DNA of 64,000 nucleotides from Casuarius casuarius (lineage: Eukaryota; Chordata; Aves; Casuariiformes; Casuariidae). The notes under the pieces are model-generated. The model did no database searches and had not been told where the DNA came from. It saw only the letters and a program-made list of their open reading frames with translations. Of the stretch, positions 51,184 to 62,046 are shown piece after piece (position 1 is the stretch's first letter; each line of letters starts with the position of its first letter). The DNA is taken from the NCBI GenBank assembly GCA_003342895.1, contig PTFA01000363.1:312704-376703 (forward strand), given 5' to 3'. A program made the position numbers and the translations under genes.

Positions 51184-52671
51184 CAAATAAAACTTTCATT
51201 CAGTGCCCAAACCTCAGAACAATGTCTGACACAGTAATGACTGTTCCATTGTTTTGCAAATTTAATGTGGATTCTGAAAGTATTTTAAAAAGAGTATTAA
51301 GACTAACAATTCTGTGGTAATGGTCTGTCTGACCCAAATTACTAAAATGAATTCTAGTAAATTTTATTAGCACTATAACTCATATCAATAGGAGAAAAAC
51401 AGTTTTCTTCTGATCTAAAATCTACTCCAATAGGAGCAGATTTTCAATGCATCTCTTTTGGTATTCACTTAAATATTGGAGTGAAAATGCCACTTTTTTT
51501 TCAGAGGACTGATGACCTATTCTACACATCTACCACCATGCTGAGTTCACTATAACGCATCCATTGATGAGAGCTGTTTGCTCTCATTCTTTGTCCTTTC
51601 ATATTCAGTTATTTTCCGCCTGGATCTTACACAACAGACTACTGTTGTTATCTCTGACAATTACAGGCTTTGTCACCAGATATAAAGTTCTGCTATTTTT
51701 AAGACACTAAATAAATTGAGACCTCCATCCTACTGGAAAGTGTATGATCTTTTACACGGCATTATATTTCCAGGATTTATTTGCCCTATCTTTGAATTCC
51801 AGCTCAACTGCCTTGAACAAAATTTGATGGTCCTCTGCAACAGGGCTGTGAAAATCCACTCTTCTGTCTGTGACAAGTGAAAAATGGTTTATAACCACTT
51901 TGTCATCTAACTCAAGAATTGTTTTTATGGAAAATACTTATATTTTGCAGCAAAAATAACTTCCTCTCTTTTTATCGTAAAAGGTAATTCTCAATTATGA
52001 ANGTAATAACCAACTGTAAAACAGTAAGACAGTGTTCTGAAGTCTAAAGAAAATTCTAACTGGCTTCACAGAAGAACAGAATGAAAAAAAAAGTTAATGC
52101 TGTTCTTCCCCAATCATATGCCAAAACCAAACTGGCAATGAGTATGTGAATCTCAGTCCATTAGTGAAAAACTTATGAGTAGTAGCAGTGACTCATTGGA
52201 AAGAAAGATAATGCAGATAACCCAGATAACCTGGCGAACTGTGAGAAAGACTTTAAAAATCCTCTTTAAAAGCAACAGCAGGCAGGCCACAATAGAAGCA
52301 AGCAATCTAATCCTAGCATTCAGCCTCACAGCCTCCAAAATACTTTGGACAGCCTGTTCCTTCCAGCTGCTAGAGGCAAGTGAAGCTTCAAATTCATAAG
52401 GTACTTTGTATTCAGAGACTGATATCAAAGGCAAAAATCCTTTACAAAATCTAAGCAGTAAGGAAGGAATGTCTCTAACTGGGCATTTCCTTAAAATCTC
52501 TTAGTACAGCAAATATGTTACGTTTCAGTAATTGTAACTAGCTGGTTAGTTATTGGCTGGTCTGATACATACAGGAAGTTCTTTTTGCTGTAACTGCTGA
52601 ATTTACAGTTCTGTTACTGACTTGATTTTTTTTTTCCTTCCTGGTAACACATTTTACTTTATTTTCTCCAG

Positions 52672-52770
52672 GGCAGGTGATATTCACGGGGACATGGTGC
52701 AAGGTATCTACCAAGGAACAGAAAATGCAGCTGATCTATCTTTGATTCCGACACATTATGTTACAAAGTA
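52672..52770 (+). CDS. Possible 99-bp internal coding exon, unrecognised
   Basis: Seen: an excellent 3' splice site (long T/C-rich tract ending ATTTTCTCCAG at 52,671) and a strong donor (GTGAGT at 52,771) bound 99 bases. One frame is open throughout, starting after one base that completes a codon, and encodes AGDIHGDMVQGIYQGTENAA plus 12 further residues ending THYVTK. The exon length is a multiple of three and both ends are in the same phase, so it could be skipped or included without shifting frame. If the donor is not used, the frame stops at once (TAG at 52,769-52,771), which would make it a terminal exon. Residue composition is balanced, unlike most AT-rich chance frames here. I do not recognise the family, and the GDIHG string alone is not enough to call a phosphoesterase. 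No partner exon was found. Confidence 0.33.
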
Positions 52771-54654
52771 GTGAGTGAATCTTCTGCATCCTTTCAGAGA
52801 ATCTGCTCCTGTTTCTACCCTACATTATACTGAAGACAACTGAATCCATGTTATACCACATTGGATTATCTGAACCTATTCAGTGTGGCCTCCTGTGCTA
52901 AATAAGTTTGACCCAGCAAAAATACTGATACAGAGCCTGAACATTCAAGGCTATTCAAGCCTATCCTGAACAAGTTGAAACACTAGCTACCAAAACTGGA
53001 AATGTTAATTTACGTGAAACAATCACATATGATTATACATGTAGGAGACATATCCATACAAGGTTTGTTTCAATCACTGCTGTTATCTGGGAAATCAGTC
53101 AGACCCATAAACTAATTTAATTAGGCCCTGAGTAAACCAGAGAACTAAGACATGAAACAAAGAATGAGAACTATAAATAATATACTTTTTTTCTAGCTCA
53201 CAGTAAATACATACAAGCATTCTCTATAGGACTCCAAGAACATCAGATTGATAACAATTTTATCTATCACAAAAGTGCTGTGGATCTATAATTTTCTGTC
53301 ACGTGCAAGGAAAATAACCTGTAAAAGGATTTAATCCAACAGCAGTTTCAGAAAAACCTTCATGATCTGCAAGACAACCCCAGAGATACTACACTGACAA
53401 ACAAGGACAGATGTGAACACCTCCCTCCAACACACACATTTTAACACAAGTTTTACTAACCTGCTGCCTTCCCGGGCAATTGCTATTTAAATATACATTG
53501 TCGGAGACTACACAGTCTGCCAGATGCCAACATCTATGGCAATGTTAGTAACATTCTGCTTATGTGTTTGCTTGTTCTCAGAAGTATTTCTTCTTTGCNT
53601 CTCATATTTTCAACAGCTTACTATCCTCNACACCTCTCTCCCCCTCAAATATGTAGAAATACAGGAGAAATATCAGCACTTTTGATGGTTCTAACTGCAT
53701 CTTATTGAAATCATAATATTTCTGAACTGCTCATATGTTTGAGTTGTCTGAATGTACATTGATATTGATTCTCTTTCACCTCTGCTATAATCAATGCTTA
53801 TTTATTTCATAGGCCTCTGAGAGTGCTTTCCTGTATAATTACAAAGATATTCAAAGCAATTTGTCTATGATTGCTTGCATTATATAAACGAAATTTCTCT
53901 ATGATATACAGTGAAGTATATTGTTGTCATTGCCTGATACACTTCTATCAAACTCAGCAAAGCAGCAACATTACTTCAGTAGTTACAGTATCACTTCAGT
54001 AATCATCACTACCATTTGGAATAAGAAATTTGGTACTTTGGAAAAAAAATTTCTAAATTAGATTTCTACATTATAATAATTTGCATATTTGGTTACAATC
54101 CTATTATTTATCTATAAACACTTTTAATAAATTCCCCTCCCAACTCCAAACAAATGATTTTGTCCAGTTTCAGCAATAATAATACAGGTATTTGAACCTT
54201 TCTGAACTTGATGATTTGCCGGGCCTCAAAACACAAATAAGAATATTTCTAAGCAACTGTTAACCCCCTCATTCCTTCAGTAAAGTTCACTCATATAGCA
54301 GCTATTATTTAGAATCTAAGACAGATACCAGAAACAGAACACTTAAGACACCACAAATTAGTTGAGACTAAATTATTTATCCAATTATTTATTTTAGTAA
54401 TGTGAAGACTATTTATAAGCAAGTTTTTCACAAAAATCTGAATAAAGATTCTAATGAGGAAATGTGATTCTTTAAACACAGCCTGGTCAAGCATCTCTCT
54501 TACAGGCCTTCAACCACCTAAGCCTGGGAAATCTGGAGGACATTGTGAGGCAAAGAGGAAGGGAGAAGGCCACATTCATCCAATAGTCTTCTGATATAAG
54601 AAATAAGACAGCAGAGCTTTTTGCTTAGTCAGAAAAGAAGGAACTGAAACACTC
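52771..54654. other. Gene-free unique stretch
   Basis: AT-rich sequence with no recognised element. The last 150 bases (from about 54,500) may belong to the CR1 copy that follows, but similarity there is too weak to include. Confidence 0.5.
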
Positions 54655-55546
54655 TGGTAGTAAGAGATCAGGTCTTGGTCCTCTGCCATTCAACATTTAT
54701 ATCCACGACCTGAAGTTAACCAAATCGTCACTGATAAGAGTTACAACTTACACAGAGATGAAAGAAATGGAAAACAATGAACTACCTACATAGACCAATC
54801 GGAACTTCTTTGGTAAGATGAGCACAAGCAAATAGCATGATTTGGAGAATCACAAAGTCTTACATGTAAGAAAGAAAAATGAAGGCCATACTGCCAGAGC
54901 AACATGAAAATCTGTTTTGGGAAGGGAGACTCATAAATGTGTTGGGACGACCCGCTGAACAGAAGCACCTTGTGTGATCAAGAGGACTGGATGGACTAAT
55001 ACAATTTGAGCAGAAGAATGGAATATCATATAGCTCTGGAAACATCTTATTGTATCTCTGTTTGCTATCAGCATTCTTGGTAGTGGAATATCATGTTTTG
55101 TTCTGCTGTTTGCGAATCAGAAAGAATCACGAGAATAACTAAAAACTAGAAAGCATGCTTTATAACAAGAAGATTCAAGGAACTTAAACTATTTTGCTTT
55201 CAAAGAGCAAGTTAACGCAGAAACACGAAGCATTAGTACCAACAGCAGAGTCAGGAATTTTCGGAGAGTTTTTAACTATAGCAGAATGATGTAACCACAT
55301 GTGGAAGTTACACAAATACAGGCTGAAATTTACCTGGAAGAATAATTGACCGCTGGGACAAATAGCCAAGGACTGTGTTTGTCCCTTTCATTAATTTGTC
55401 TAAATCAAAACTCGATCTTTGCTACAAGACATGCTTTAGTTCAAACAGGAATTAAGTCAGAAAAGTCTTAATGTCATGAGACACGCAGAAGGTCACACCT
55501 GATGATTATAATTGTCCCTCCTGATGCATTAATTTATGAATGAATG
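54655..55546 (+). mobile_element. CR1-type LINE, 3' end of the reverse-transcriptase frame and tail
   Basis: Seen: in order are CATTCAACATTTATATCCAC then GACCTGAAGT, TCACTGATAAGAGTTACAAC, GAGCACAAGCAAATAGCATG, 'agaatcacgagaataactaaaa', AAGATTCAAGGAACTTAAAC with CTATTTTGC, AGGCTGAAATTTACC, 'acatgctttagttcaaacaggaatta', and TGATGCATTAATTTATGAAT at the end. These are the landmarks of the C-terminal part of CR1/L3-type ORF2 and its 3' end, including the closing short TGAATGAATG-like repeat. The frame is broken by many stops and indels and the copy is 5'-truncated, as is usual for CR1. It encodes nothing functional. High divergence indicates an ancient insertion, older than the CR1 families that dominate bird genomes. 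Confidence 0.87.
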
Positions 55547-58194
55547 TTACATTGACATCTTTGAGATCTGCATTTTATTTATTAATACTATGAATAAATA
55601 CTATGTATGCGAAGATATGAAAAGTGTGTCATAATATGCCATTAGACTTGGAAAGGACAGTGTAGAAAACCTAACTCATTACTGTGTCATATATACACAT
55701 GCTTAAATCTGCAGCTAAAAAATGTTATTATTTTCTGCTTGCTTAAGTCATTCAGTCCTAAGTGATTTATTGGTCTCTGAATCTTAAGGGAAAGTGATGG
55801 CTGTTTAAAATACACACCCATTAATTATCAAAGGAGACTCTAAAGAAGGTCAGTATTTGGAGCTGCCGACAACAGAAAATTTGGGAAAACATGATCCAGA
55901 AGAGATTGAGGTTATTACTGTGTGAAAAATATACGAGTTTCACTTTTCATTGCATTAGTACTAGAAATAATGATGATTTTTATGGTACATTTGAGTTTCA
56001 TGTTTAATATAGCTTATAAAAGAAGTTCAGTATTATTCCCTGATGTATTACTATTCTGCTAGTGTACAGCTGCCAACAGTAGTTAAATCTGATTAAGGCC
56101 CCCTGCCGAGTTAATCAATCTGATAATGTCAGACATTATTAAGGAAGCATACATGATATGGTCACACTGTCTATTATCAGTGGCACATACACCAGTGCCT
56201 TTGTCTTCACAGAGCATTGAAGCTACTTAAAATAGATAAGCATAAAAAGGATAAAAGGCATTATGAATTTTCAGTCTCAAACATTTGTATGTTAAATTCT
56301 GCTAAAATACAACTATTTAATACAAGATACCTTCATTTATTTTAGGTTTTGGAGGAGAAACAAAAAAAAAATCAAATCTTAGAGTAACAGTGTAGAGCTT
56401 GAGAATACATTACATCATTCTGATCAATACAAACTTGTTTCTAAATAAGAAAGTCTTTAATTAGTTTTCCAGAAGCCATATGAGTGTCTCAGTTTGAGAC
56501 ATACGCATATAGAAAAAATACAGGTCTTCAAAACACTTATGTACTACCTGACCTAGTCAAAAGAACATTGCTTCTACACTACCATTTTACCAGTATATCC
56601 TAACAGTGAAGACGTTTGTGTACTCAAAGGCAGTTACTTCTTTTCAGTTCACATTAAATTAAAAGGCAGAGTCCTAGCTGTTTAAAATAAGCTACATTTA
56701 GTCTTCAGATTTGAGCACTATCAGCAAAATATCTATCTTTACTATAATGTAAGTCAAATCCTCTACTGATGAAGGCTTTATAACACCTGACCCAGTACAG
56801 TTCCTTTGCAAAACAGTGTGAAAAATCACAGAGGACAAAGACATGCTGTGTTATTACAGGAACTTATATCATTCCTGAGGTGGGGGGGACTGCGAAAGGG
56901 CAAGATAAGGGTGGCCAGTGGAACATAAGCTGCAAGGATAAGGATTCAATAATCATATCTAGCATAAAACAGGGGTCGAGGCAAACTCCTCTCCTAGAAC
57001 TGCCAGAAAGGCAATTCCTTTAGTGCTTTATGATCCATGAGAAGCTGAAGGCAAATCCCTTTTCTATCTATAGACAAATTCCTGGGTACTCAGTTGAAGT
57101 ACTAGAGTCTTAAATAACTTATAATGAAATCTACTTGACTGTACCCAACTTGGTTCAGCAGTGTAAGTAACATCAATTACCCCTTCTATCTAACTATCTA
57201 TTAGACTGATAACCCTTATCAACCCAGAATAAAATAAACAGTAGTTTGCAGACACCTACAACTAAGAATCATAACTGTAGGTAAGATCGACTCAGAAAAT
57301 GGATTGCCTAATTTGTTATTTGAAGGGGGGAGGGGGAGAATATTACACCACAAACTTGAAGACTGAGTCATATATAGTTTGGTAAGATTTCTACACAACA
57401 TCCTTCTATGCCCCTCCAGAAGAAGAAATGATTTGAAATAATGTTATGTGATATACATACAGTGGTAGGTTGCTTCAGTCAACTCAAGATCTCCAAGCAC
57501 TAAGAAATACTTTGACTAAGAAAAAGTTCTTAGTTTTGTTGCCAGACAAGATACTCATTACAGATAAGTTCAAAATATACCTGTATGTTTATAATGATAT
57601 AACCACTGGTTTTTATAACAGCAAGTCACAAGCATAGAGTTAAGCAGCATAATATTTCTTTTCGTAACATTTTTCAGTTTACAAGGTTTTTTCCACCCCA
57701 TGTTTGTTAATGTTTTAGCAGCATTTTAATTGCAGTGATTTTTTTTTATCATTTTAAAATAAAAGAGGAATAATAAACCACAAGCTGCTTTATTGCTGGA
57801 TTAACTCTAGTTCAAGAACAGATATGTAACAGGTTTTTTTCCAATTACAACTGTCAGAGGAAGGTTACAGCATAAGATTTTTCAAGGCAACAGAAAAGAC
57901 TGCAACCTGTATTTACCAGGAACATGCAATACTTATCATACTGCCTTTTAAAAGAAAAATCAGATTTAGCCAGCATTAGCTCTTTAAAGAACAGCAAAAA
58001 CATTTCTAAAGCTTGCTATGATTTTAAAAGAAACACAGAATTGAAATAGAGGGGTTTTTTAATTTTTACAGAGCATCATCTTTTCCTTATTTCTTCCCCG
58101 TCCTCACAAAACAAACAAACAGAAAATCAGCAAGCAAAAATAGGAAATGAGCAAAATAGTGCTAGTAAGCATTTACTAATGGGTTCTATAGTCT
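55547..58194. other. Gene-free unique stretch with a possible conserved element
   Basis: No gene or mobile element is recognised. A stretch near 56,040-56,215 has features of a conserved noncoding element and is listed separately. The rest is AT-rich unique DNA with short homopolymers. Confidence 0.5.
56040..56215. promoter_or_regulatory. Possible conserved noncoding element
   Basis: Seen: the segment is free of simple repeats and packs a CAGCTG E-box, several TAAT/ATTA homeodomain-type cores, a TTAATCAATC part and a palindrome ATAATGT-CAG-ACATTAT (56,123-56,139) within about 100 bases. Clustered homeodomain-like motifs in unique AT-rich DNA are typical of developmental enhancers. The call is inference, as conservation cannot be tested here. 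Confidence 0.25.
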
Positions 58195-58290
58195 TATGGG
58201 TTTGTGTCTCAGGCCTAAGGTCTCATGTGGATTCTCTAATGTCTAATAAGGGTTGTATTTGCATAGTAATAGTCACTTGCGAAAGGGTGA
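58195..58290 (-). pseudogene. Possible C2H2 zinc-finger remnant
   Basis: Seen: on the minus strand, bases around 58,207-58,246 read AACCCTTATTAGACATTAGA followed by GAATCCACATGAGACC. This resembles the stretch coding for the end of a C2H2 finger and the start of its HTGEKP-type linker, with one inserted base, one small deletion and a further loss in the linker. The flanking bases do not extend convincingly into a second finger and no intact frame is present. Known: C2H2 genes are the commonest source of such fragments in vertebrates. Inference: a decayed finger fragment, or a chance match over about 35 bases. The listed 63-codon plus-strand frame across it is antisense. Confidence 0.2.
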
Positions 58291-58960
58291 AGGTCTCTTC
58301 TTTATCAGCCTGGCAATTTTCACAAACTTCATATGAATTTAATATATCTGAAACCTCTTTTCCCTGTTGACTCTGTTTGAAATTGGCCAGTGATCAGAAA
58401 AAAAGAAAAATTGTATTGGGAGGAATGGAGCAGTTGACAGGTCTGACAGGAATATGTAGGCAAAGTAAGTGTGTAAGTCACATTTCTTAAGAATACTTCC
58501 CCAAAACCACATCATCTGAGCAAGACATTAAAAATTTACACATCAACACAGACCACAAGTAAGAAAAGAAAGAGGGAATCAGGGACTTTCTTGGTTTAAC
58601 ACCAGTAGTTTGTTGCTGTGAAACTGTTTTCCCTCACGATAGGCTAACTAGGAAGCCTATTCTGAAATTTCAGTTGTCCCTATAATACTAATAATAAATA
58701 AGCACCTTGCTCTTTCTTCTTCCTTCTCCCAAATACACCAACTGCTACAACATAATACCAATTCTTGGATTCTCTGTTCTACCATTAGATGTGGCCTGTG
58801 CTGAAGTGATACAGTTATATCATTTGGGAACTGAATATTCATCCCCCACATCTGACAGCTNAATTAGCAACAAATGGAGTTTTGAACATATGCTCAAATA
58901 TAGGGAAGTCCTCTACCACCTTCACTCAAGCTTTCTGAGAAGCATTAAAGTTGGTTTGTC

Positions 58961-58977
58961 TTTTTTTTTTTTTTTTT
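58961..58977. repeat. T17 homopolymer
   Basis: Seventeen T lie directly upstream of a GC-rich segment. It reads either as a pyrimidine tract of a 3' splice site on the plus strand or as an A tail on the minus strand. Confidence 0.9.
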
Positions 58978-58984
58978 AAAGCAG

Positions 58985-59128
58985 AAGGAGGAATACGAGA
59001 TGCAAGCGTGACCGAAACGAAGACCTGCCCACCTCCGATCTACGTGACGTGGCCGCTGTGCCCTATAAGCCAGGGGGGGGGGTTGGCAGGAGGGCACTTT
59101 CACCTCATTGGCTACAGAGTGCCAAAAG
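58985..59128 (+). other. GC/CpG-rich segment: possible exon or retroposed insertion
   Basis: Seen: a T17 tract followed by AAAGCAG forms a good 3' splice site at 58,984, and a donor-like GTACTA lies at 59,129, giving 144 bases. Two of three plus-strand frames are open across it, and the third stops after eight codons (KEEYEMQA). It is rich in CpG and contains a G10 run (59,073-59,082), which is unusual in coding sequence. Read on the minus strand, the same segment is a GC-rich sequence ending in a run of A, as a retroposed transcript copy would be, although no AATAAA signal or target-site duplication is visible. I cannot choose between exon, retrocopy fragment and small CpG island. Confidence 0.22.
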
Positions 59129-61045
59129 GTACTAGAACCATTTATCTGTAGAGCCAGAAAGACATTGCATTTTTTTTTGTCAATATCAGAATAGTTTGAT
59201 TTTTTTTTTTCTTAAGAGTGGTCATAATCCTGTAGAAATTAACATCTTCTCCTCCTTGTTGACCAAAGGAATCTTGAATCTCATCCCAGGTGAACGCCGC
59301 GTTTCACTGATGCTCAGCTGCCTCACTGCAAGCCAGTTTGCAGTCTAATCCTACAGGCCCTCCCAGAAGCACATCTTCTCTAAAAATTATTGCCTGAGTA
59401 AGAACTGCACTATTGTGTCTTTGAAGAATAAAGTTCAAAGCAAAATACTTCATAACACTTAAAGAATGCCAATCAGCTCACTGGTTTCTCACAAGTCCCT
59501 ATATCAGCAAGGGGGTGGGAAAGGGAGAGAGACAGACGGACAGAAGGTACCAGGGCAATTCTCTGTTATAGCTCTCTCCAAAGCAGCAGATCTCTCACTG
59601 TGGTACACAGAGATGGAAGTATTGCCAAAATCTATTTACCCTTTAATATTAAACATGTCTGAAAACAGGGACTTGTGGACAACCAAATAGGGTTGAAAAG
59701 CATGCCAAGAACCTTTGTGCTGCCACTGAGCTCATTTCCCTGGAGACACTCTTGGGTGAAATCAGCTCACCAGTTTTCTGGTCAATTCTCTGACTATACG
59801 ACAGAAAGAACATGTTGCCCCTGGCCACTGGCATACGAAAGCAATAGCTGCAAGGATTACGCGTGGGCTCTGGGCCATATGGTGTGTAGGCTTATTGTAG
59901 GAATTTAGTATTTTTGAGACTCCTACTTTCCTGTCAAATTGGTTGAAATTAGCCACTGAGCTTCCTCTCTAAAAACTTTGGAAACAACATTGTGATTATA
60001 TAATCTTTTGCCATTGAAAATGAGACTAAAAGGCAAACAAGAATAACATCAAAGCTATATTTCTATTCTTCAGAATAGCAAGAAGGAGAAGTTAGAAGAG
60101 ATGGCTTCACTAACAGGAATATTTACTGGAAGCTGGAGCTTTAATAAATGTAAGCTTAGCATTACAGAATTGAGCATATATTACAGAGTACAAGCTTATT
60201 GCTATGAAGGTTTAAAATAGAGTTCAGAAGCTAAGCCAATTTAAACCATAGAGCAGTATTCCATTATCCTTACAGAAAATAGTACAGAGTATATGACTGA
60301 CATACAAAAACATAATCTTATTTGCTGTTTAGCTACTTCTAGAAACCCAATATTATGCTAGGATGTCTGCAAATAATACAAATGCTGGTTTGTGAATGAA
60401 ACGATAAATCAGGTAAAATAACATAGTATCGACGTCTATACTTGGTGAAATTTTTTTAGCTTCCAGAGAGTCATGTTAGAAATGAATTTATTTTAAATGC
60501 ATTATGACTACAATTTCCTCACCCCTATTCAGAATATTTATGTTTTATACACACTCAATCTGCAGAAGATATAAACAATGTAAATCACACTGTAGACAAA
60601 GTTGAATAAGTGTGGACAGCTTGGGGTTTTTTTTTCTTTTTTTTTAAACCAGGACACAGTTTGTTATCCACTGATGTTACCAGCACACGCTTGGCATTTT
60701 GATTCAGTTGGAAAAGTTTCATTTTGGAGCAACTTAACAATAATATCTACTCATTTGCACTGGCATTCTGAATCATCTCTCTGGACTTCCAGTTGTCTAC
60801 CCAAATACCTTCCTGTCCTGTCCCACAACAAAATGTGAAGNCCCACTCCAGAGATTTCTCATTAATATAATCCAGAACTTAATCCTGAAGTTCAAACTTC
60901 TTTTGGCTTAACAGAAGTCTTGCAATATGCTCTACTACTATGCTTCCCTCACGGTGAGCTATTAAGCCATTTGGACTACAAGATCTCTGTACTCTCTCTA
61001 TGCTAACTTGCTCATCTCTTCCATAACACNTATATGCAGAACAAG
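59129..61045. other. Gene-free stretch
   Basis: No gene or mobile element is recognised. Short T-rich tracts lie near 59,170 and 59,200, and the remainder is unique AT-rich DNA. Confidence 0.5.
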
Positions 61046-61223
61046 TTAATAGCTATGAACGGGAGCATGCTGTGGTTTTATACAGTCTTGTAAGAACAAG
61101 TTAGCCATTGAAGATTTCTCAGTTAACGCATCACATAACAGATGAAGCATGTATGCACCTGTTGCAGGCAGCTCATATATGCCAGAGATAAAAGTGCTCT
61201 CTTTTGAAGGCAGCGTGGCCAAA
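61046..61223 (-). CDS. Possible minus-strand exon, 58 open codons, unrecognised
   Basis: Seen: on the minus strand a T/G-rich tract ending TTTTTCTTCAG at 61,224 is followed by a frame open for 58 codons (containing LPSKESTFISGIYELPATGA) to a TAA at 61,048-61,046. Residue composition is balanced. The acceptor is good, but there is no evident donor, so it would have to be a terminal exon, and no polyadenylation signal was clearly identified. By my estimate, frames this long after acceptor-like sites arise by chance dozens of times in such a window, so this is only a candidate. No family is recognised. No other minus-strand candidate lies within 40 kb. Confidence 0.2.
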
Positions 61224-62004
61224 CTGAAGAAAAACACACAGACACACCAACAAGAGACCTGCAGGGATCTCACAGAGCAATCTGACCTCCAGGATATGAT
61301 TCCCTATTGCTGATGCTTGGGAAGAGGAAAATGCAGCAGTGGGAAGGAAAGGGGGAAGAAGGCAAATTGAGAGATCACAAGCACGGAGATTTCCATATGC
61401 ATATCCCCCTTCATCCCCCAGAGGATAGTCTTATATCCTGTTCCACTGAAGGCCCTGTCCCTGAAGCTGGGGGTTAATTATTAGGCACGAAGCTAGTTTA
61501 ATGATGCCCACGAAGACCATATGACCAGCCTTCTAGGCACCAAATTAGCTGACTTCACTTGGTATCTGTGCAGTATCCTGGAGAGTGTTTGGGAGGAACT
61601 AGCACCTGTGGCTCCTATGAGTATCAGCAATGGAGGAAGGGCTGGGAGCAAGTTTAAGGAGCTAGGTTGAAGGCTAGGGCACAGACTGCAGAACTGTATG
61701 CTCTGCAGTGCTCCCAGTGCTATCCATAAGGCTGCGGAGAGACAGCACAGTTAAATACATGGCGTAGCGAAGGCAAGTTCAGATTTATTTTGACAGGGAG
61801 AACTTTTGGGATAAATGGAATTGATACAGGGAGAGGAGCCAAAAAGAGAGAGAAAAGAAATCACTTGATGTGCAATCTTTTGGAAAATGGAAGAAGCCAA
61901 CCTTTTAACTTCACATTTCAGGTAGAGCTACTCTTTTCTTCTGAGGAAATATCCAAAAGTACATTAAGCTTCTCCTGCAACTCCCTGATCAAATCAACTT
62001 CTAA

Positions 62005-62046
62005 AAGTAGTAATAATATATTATCAAGTAGTAATAATATATTATC
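62005..62046. repeat. Perfect 21-bp tandem duplication
   Basis: A unit starting AAGTAGTAATAATA is present twice head to tail without mismatch. Confidence 0.92.

Larger units (their letters stand above)
40801..52671. other. Gene-free stretch with simple repeats and possible conserved elements
   Basis: Mostly unique AT-rich DNA. It contains a (AAAT)n repeat near 42,278-42,296, an A12-CT-T17 inverted homopolymer at 43,127-43,156, a GC-rich patch at about 43,560-43,760, a 14-bp AT palindrome at 44,681-44,694, T-rich tracts near 46,029-46,065, an A15 run at 47,179-47,193, a G11 run at 48,703-48,713, a C9 run at 49,265-49,273 and an ATA/TAA repeat at 51,141-51,183. No exon or mobile element is convincing before 52,672. 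Confidence 0.45.
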
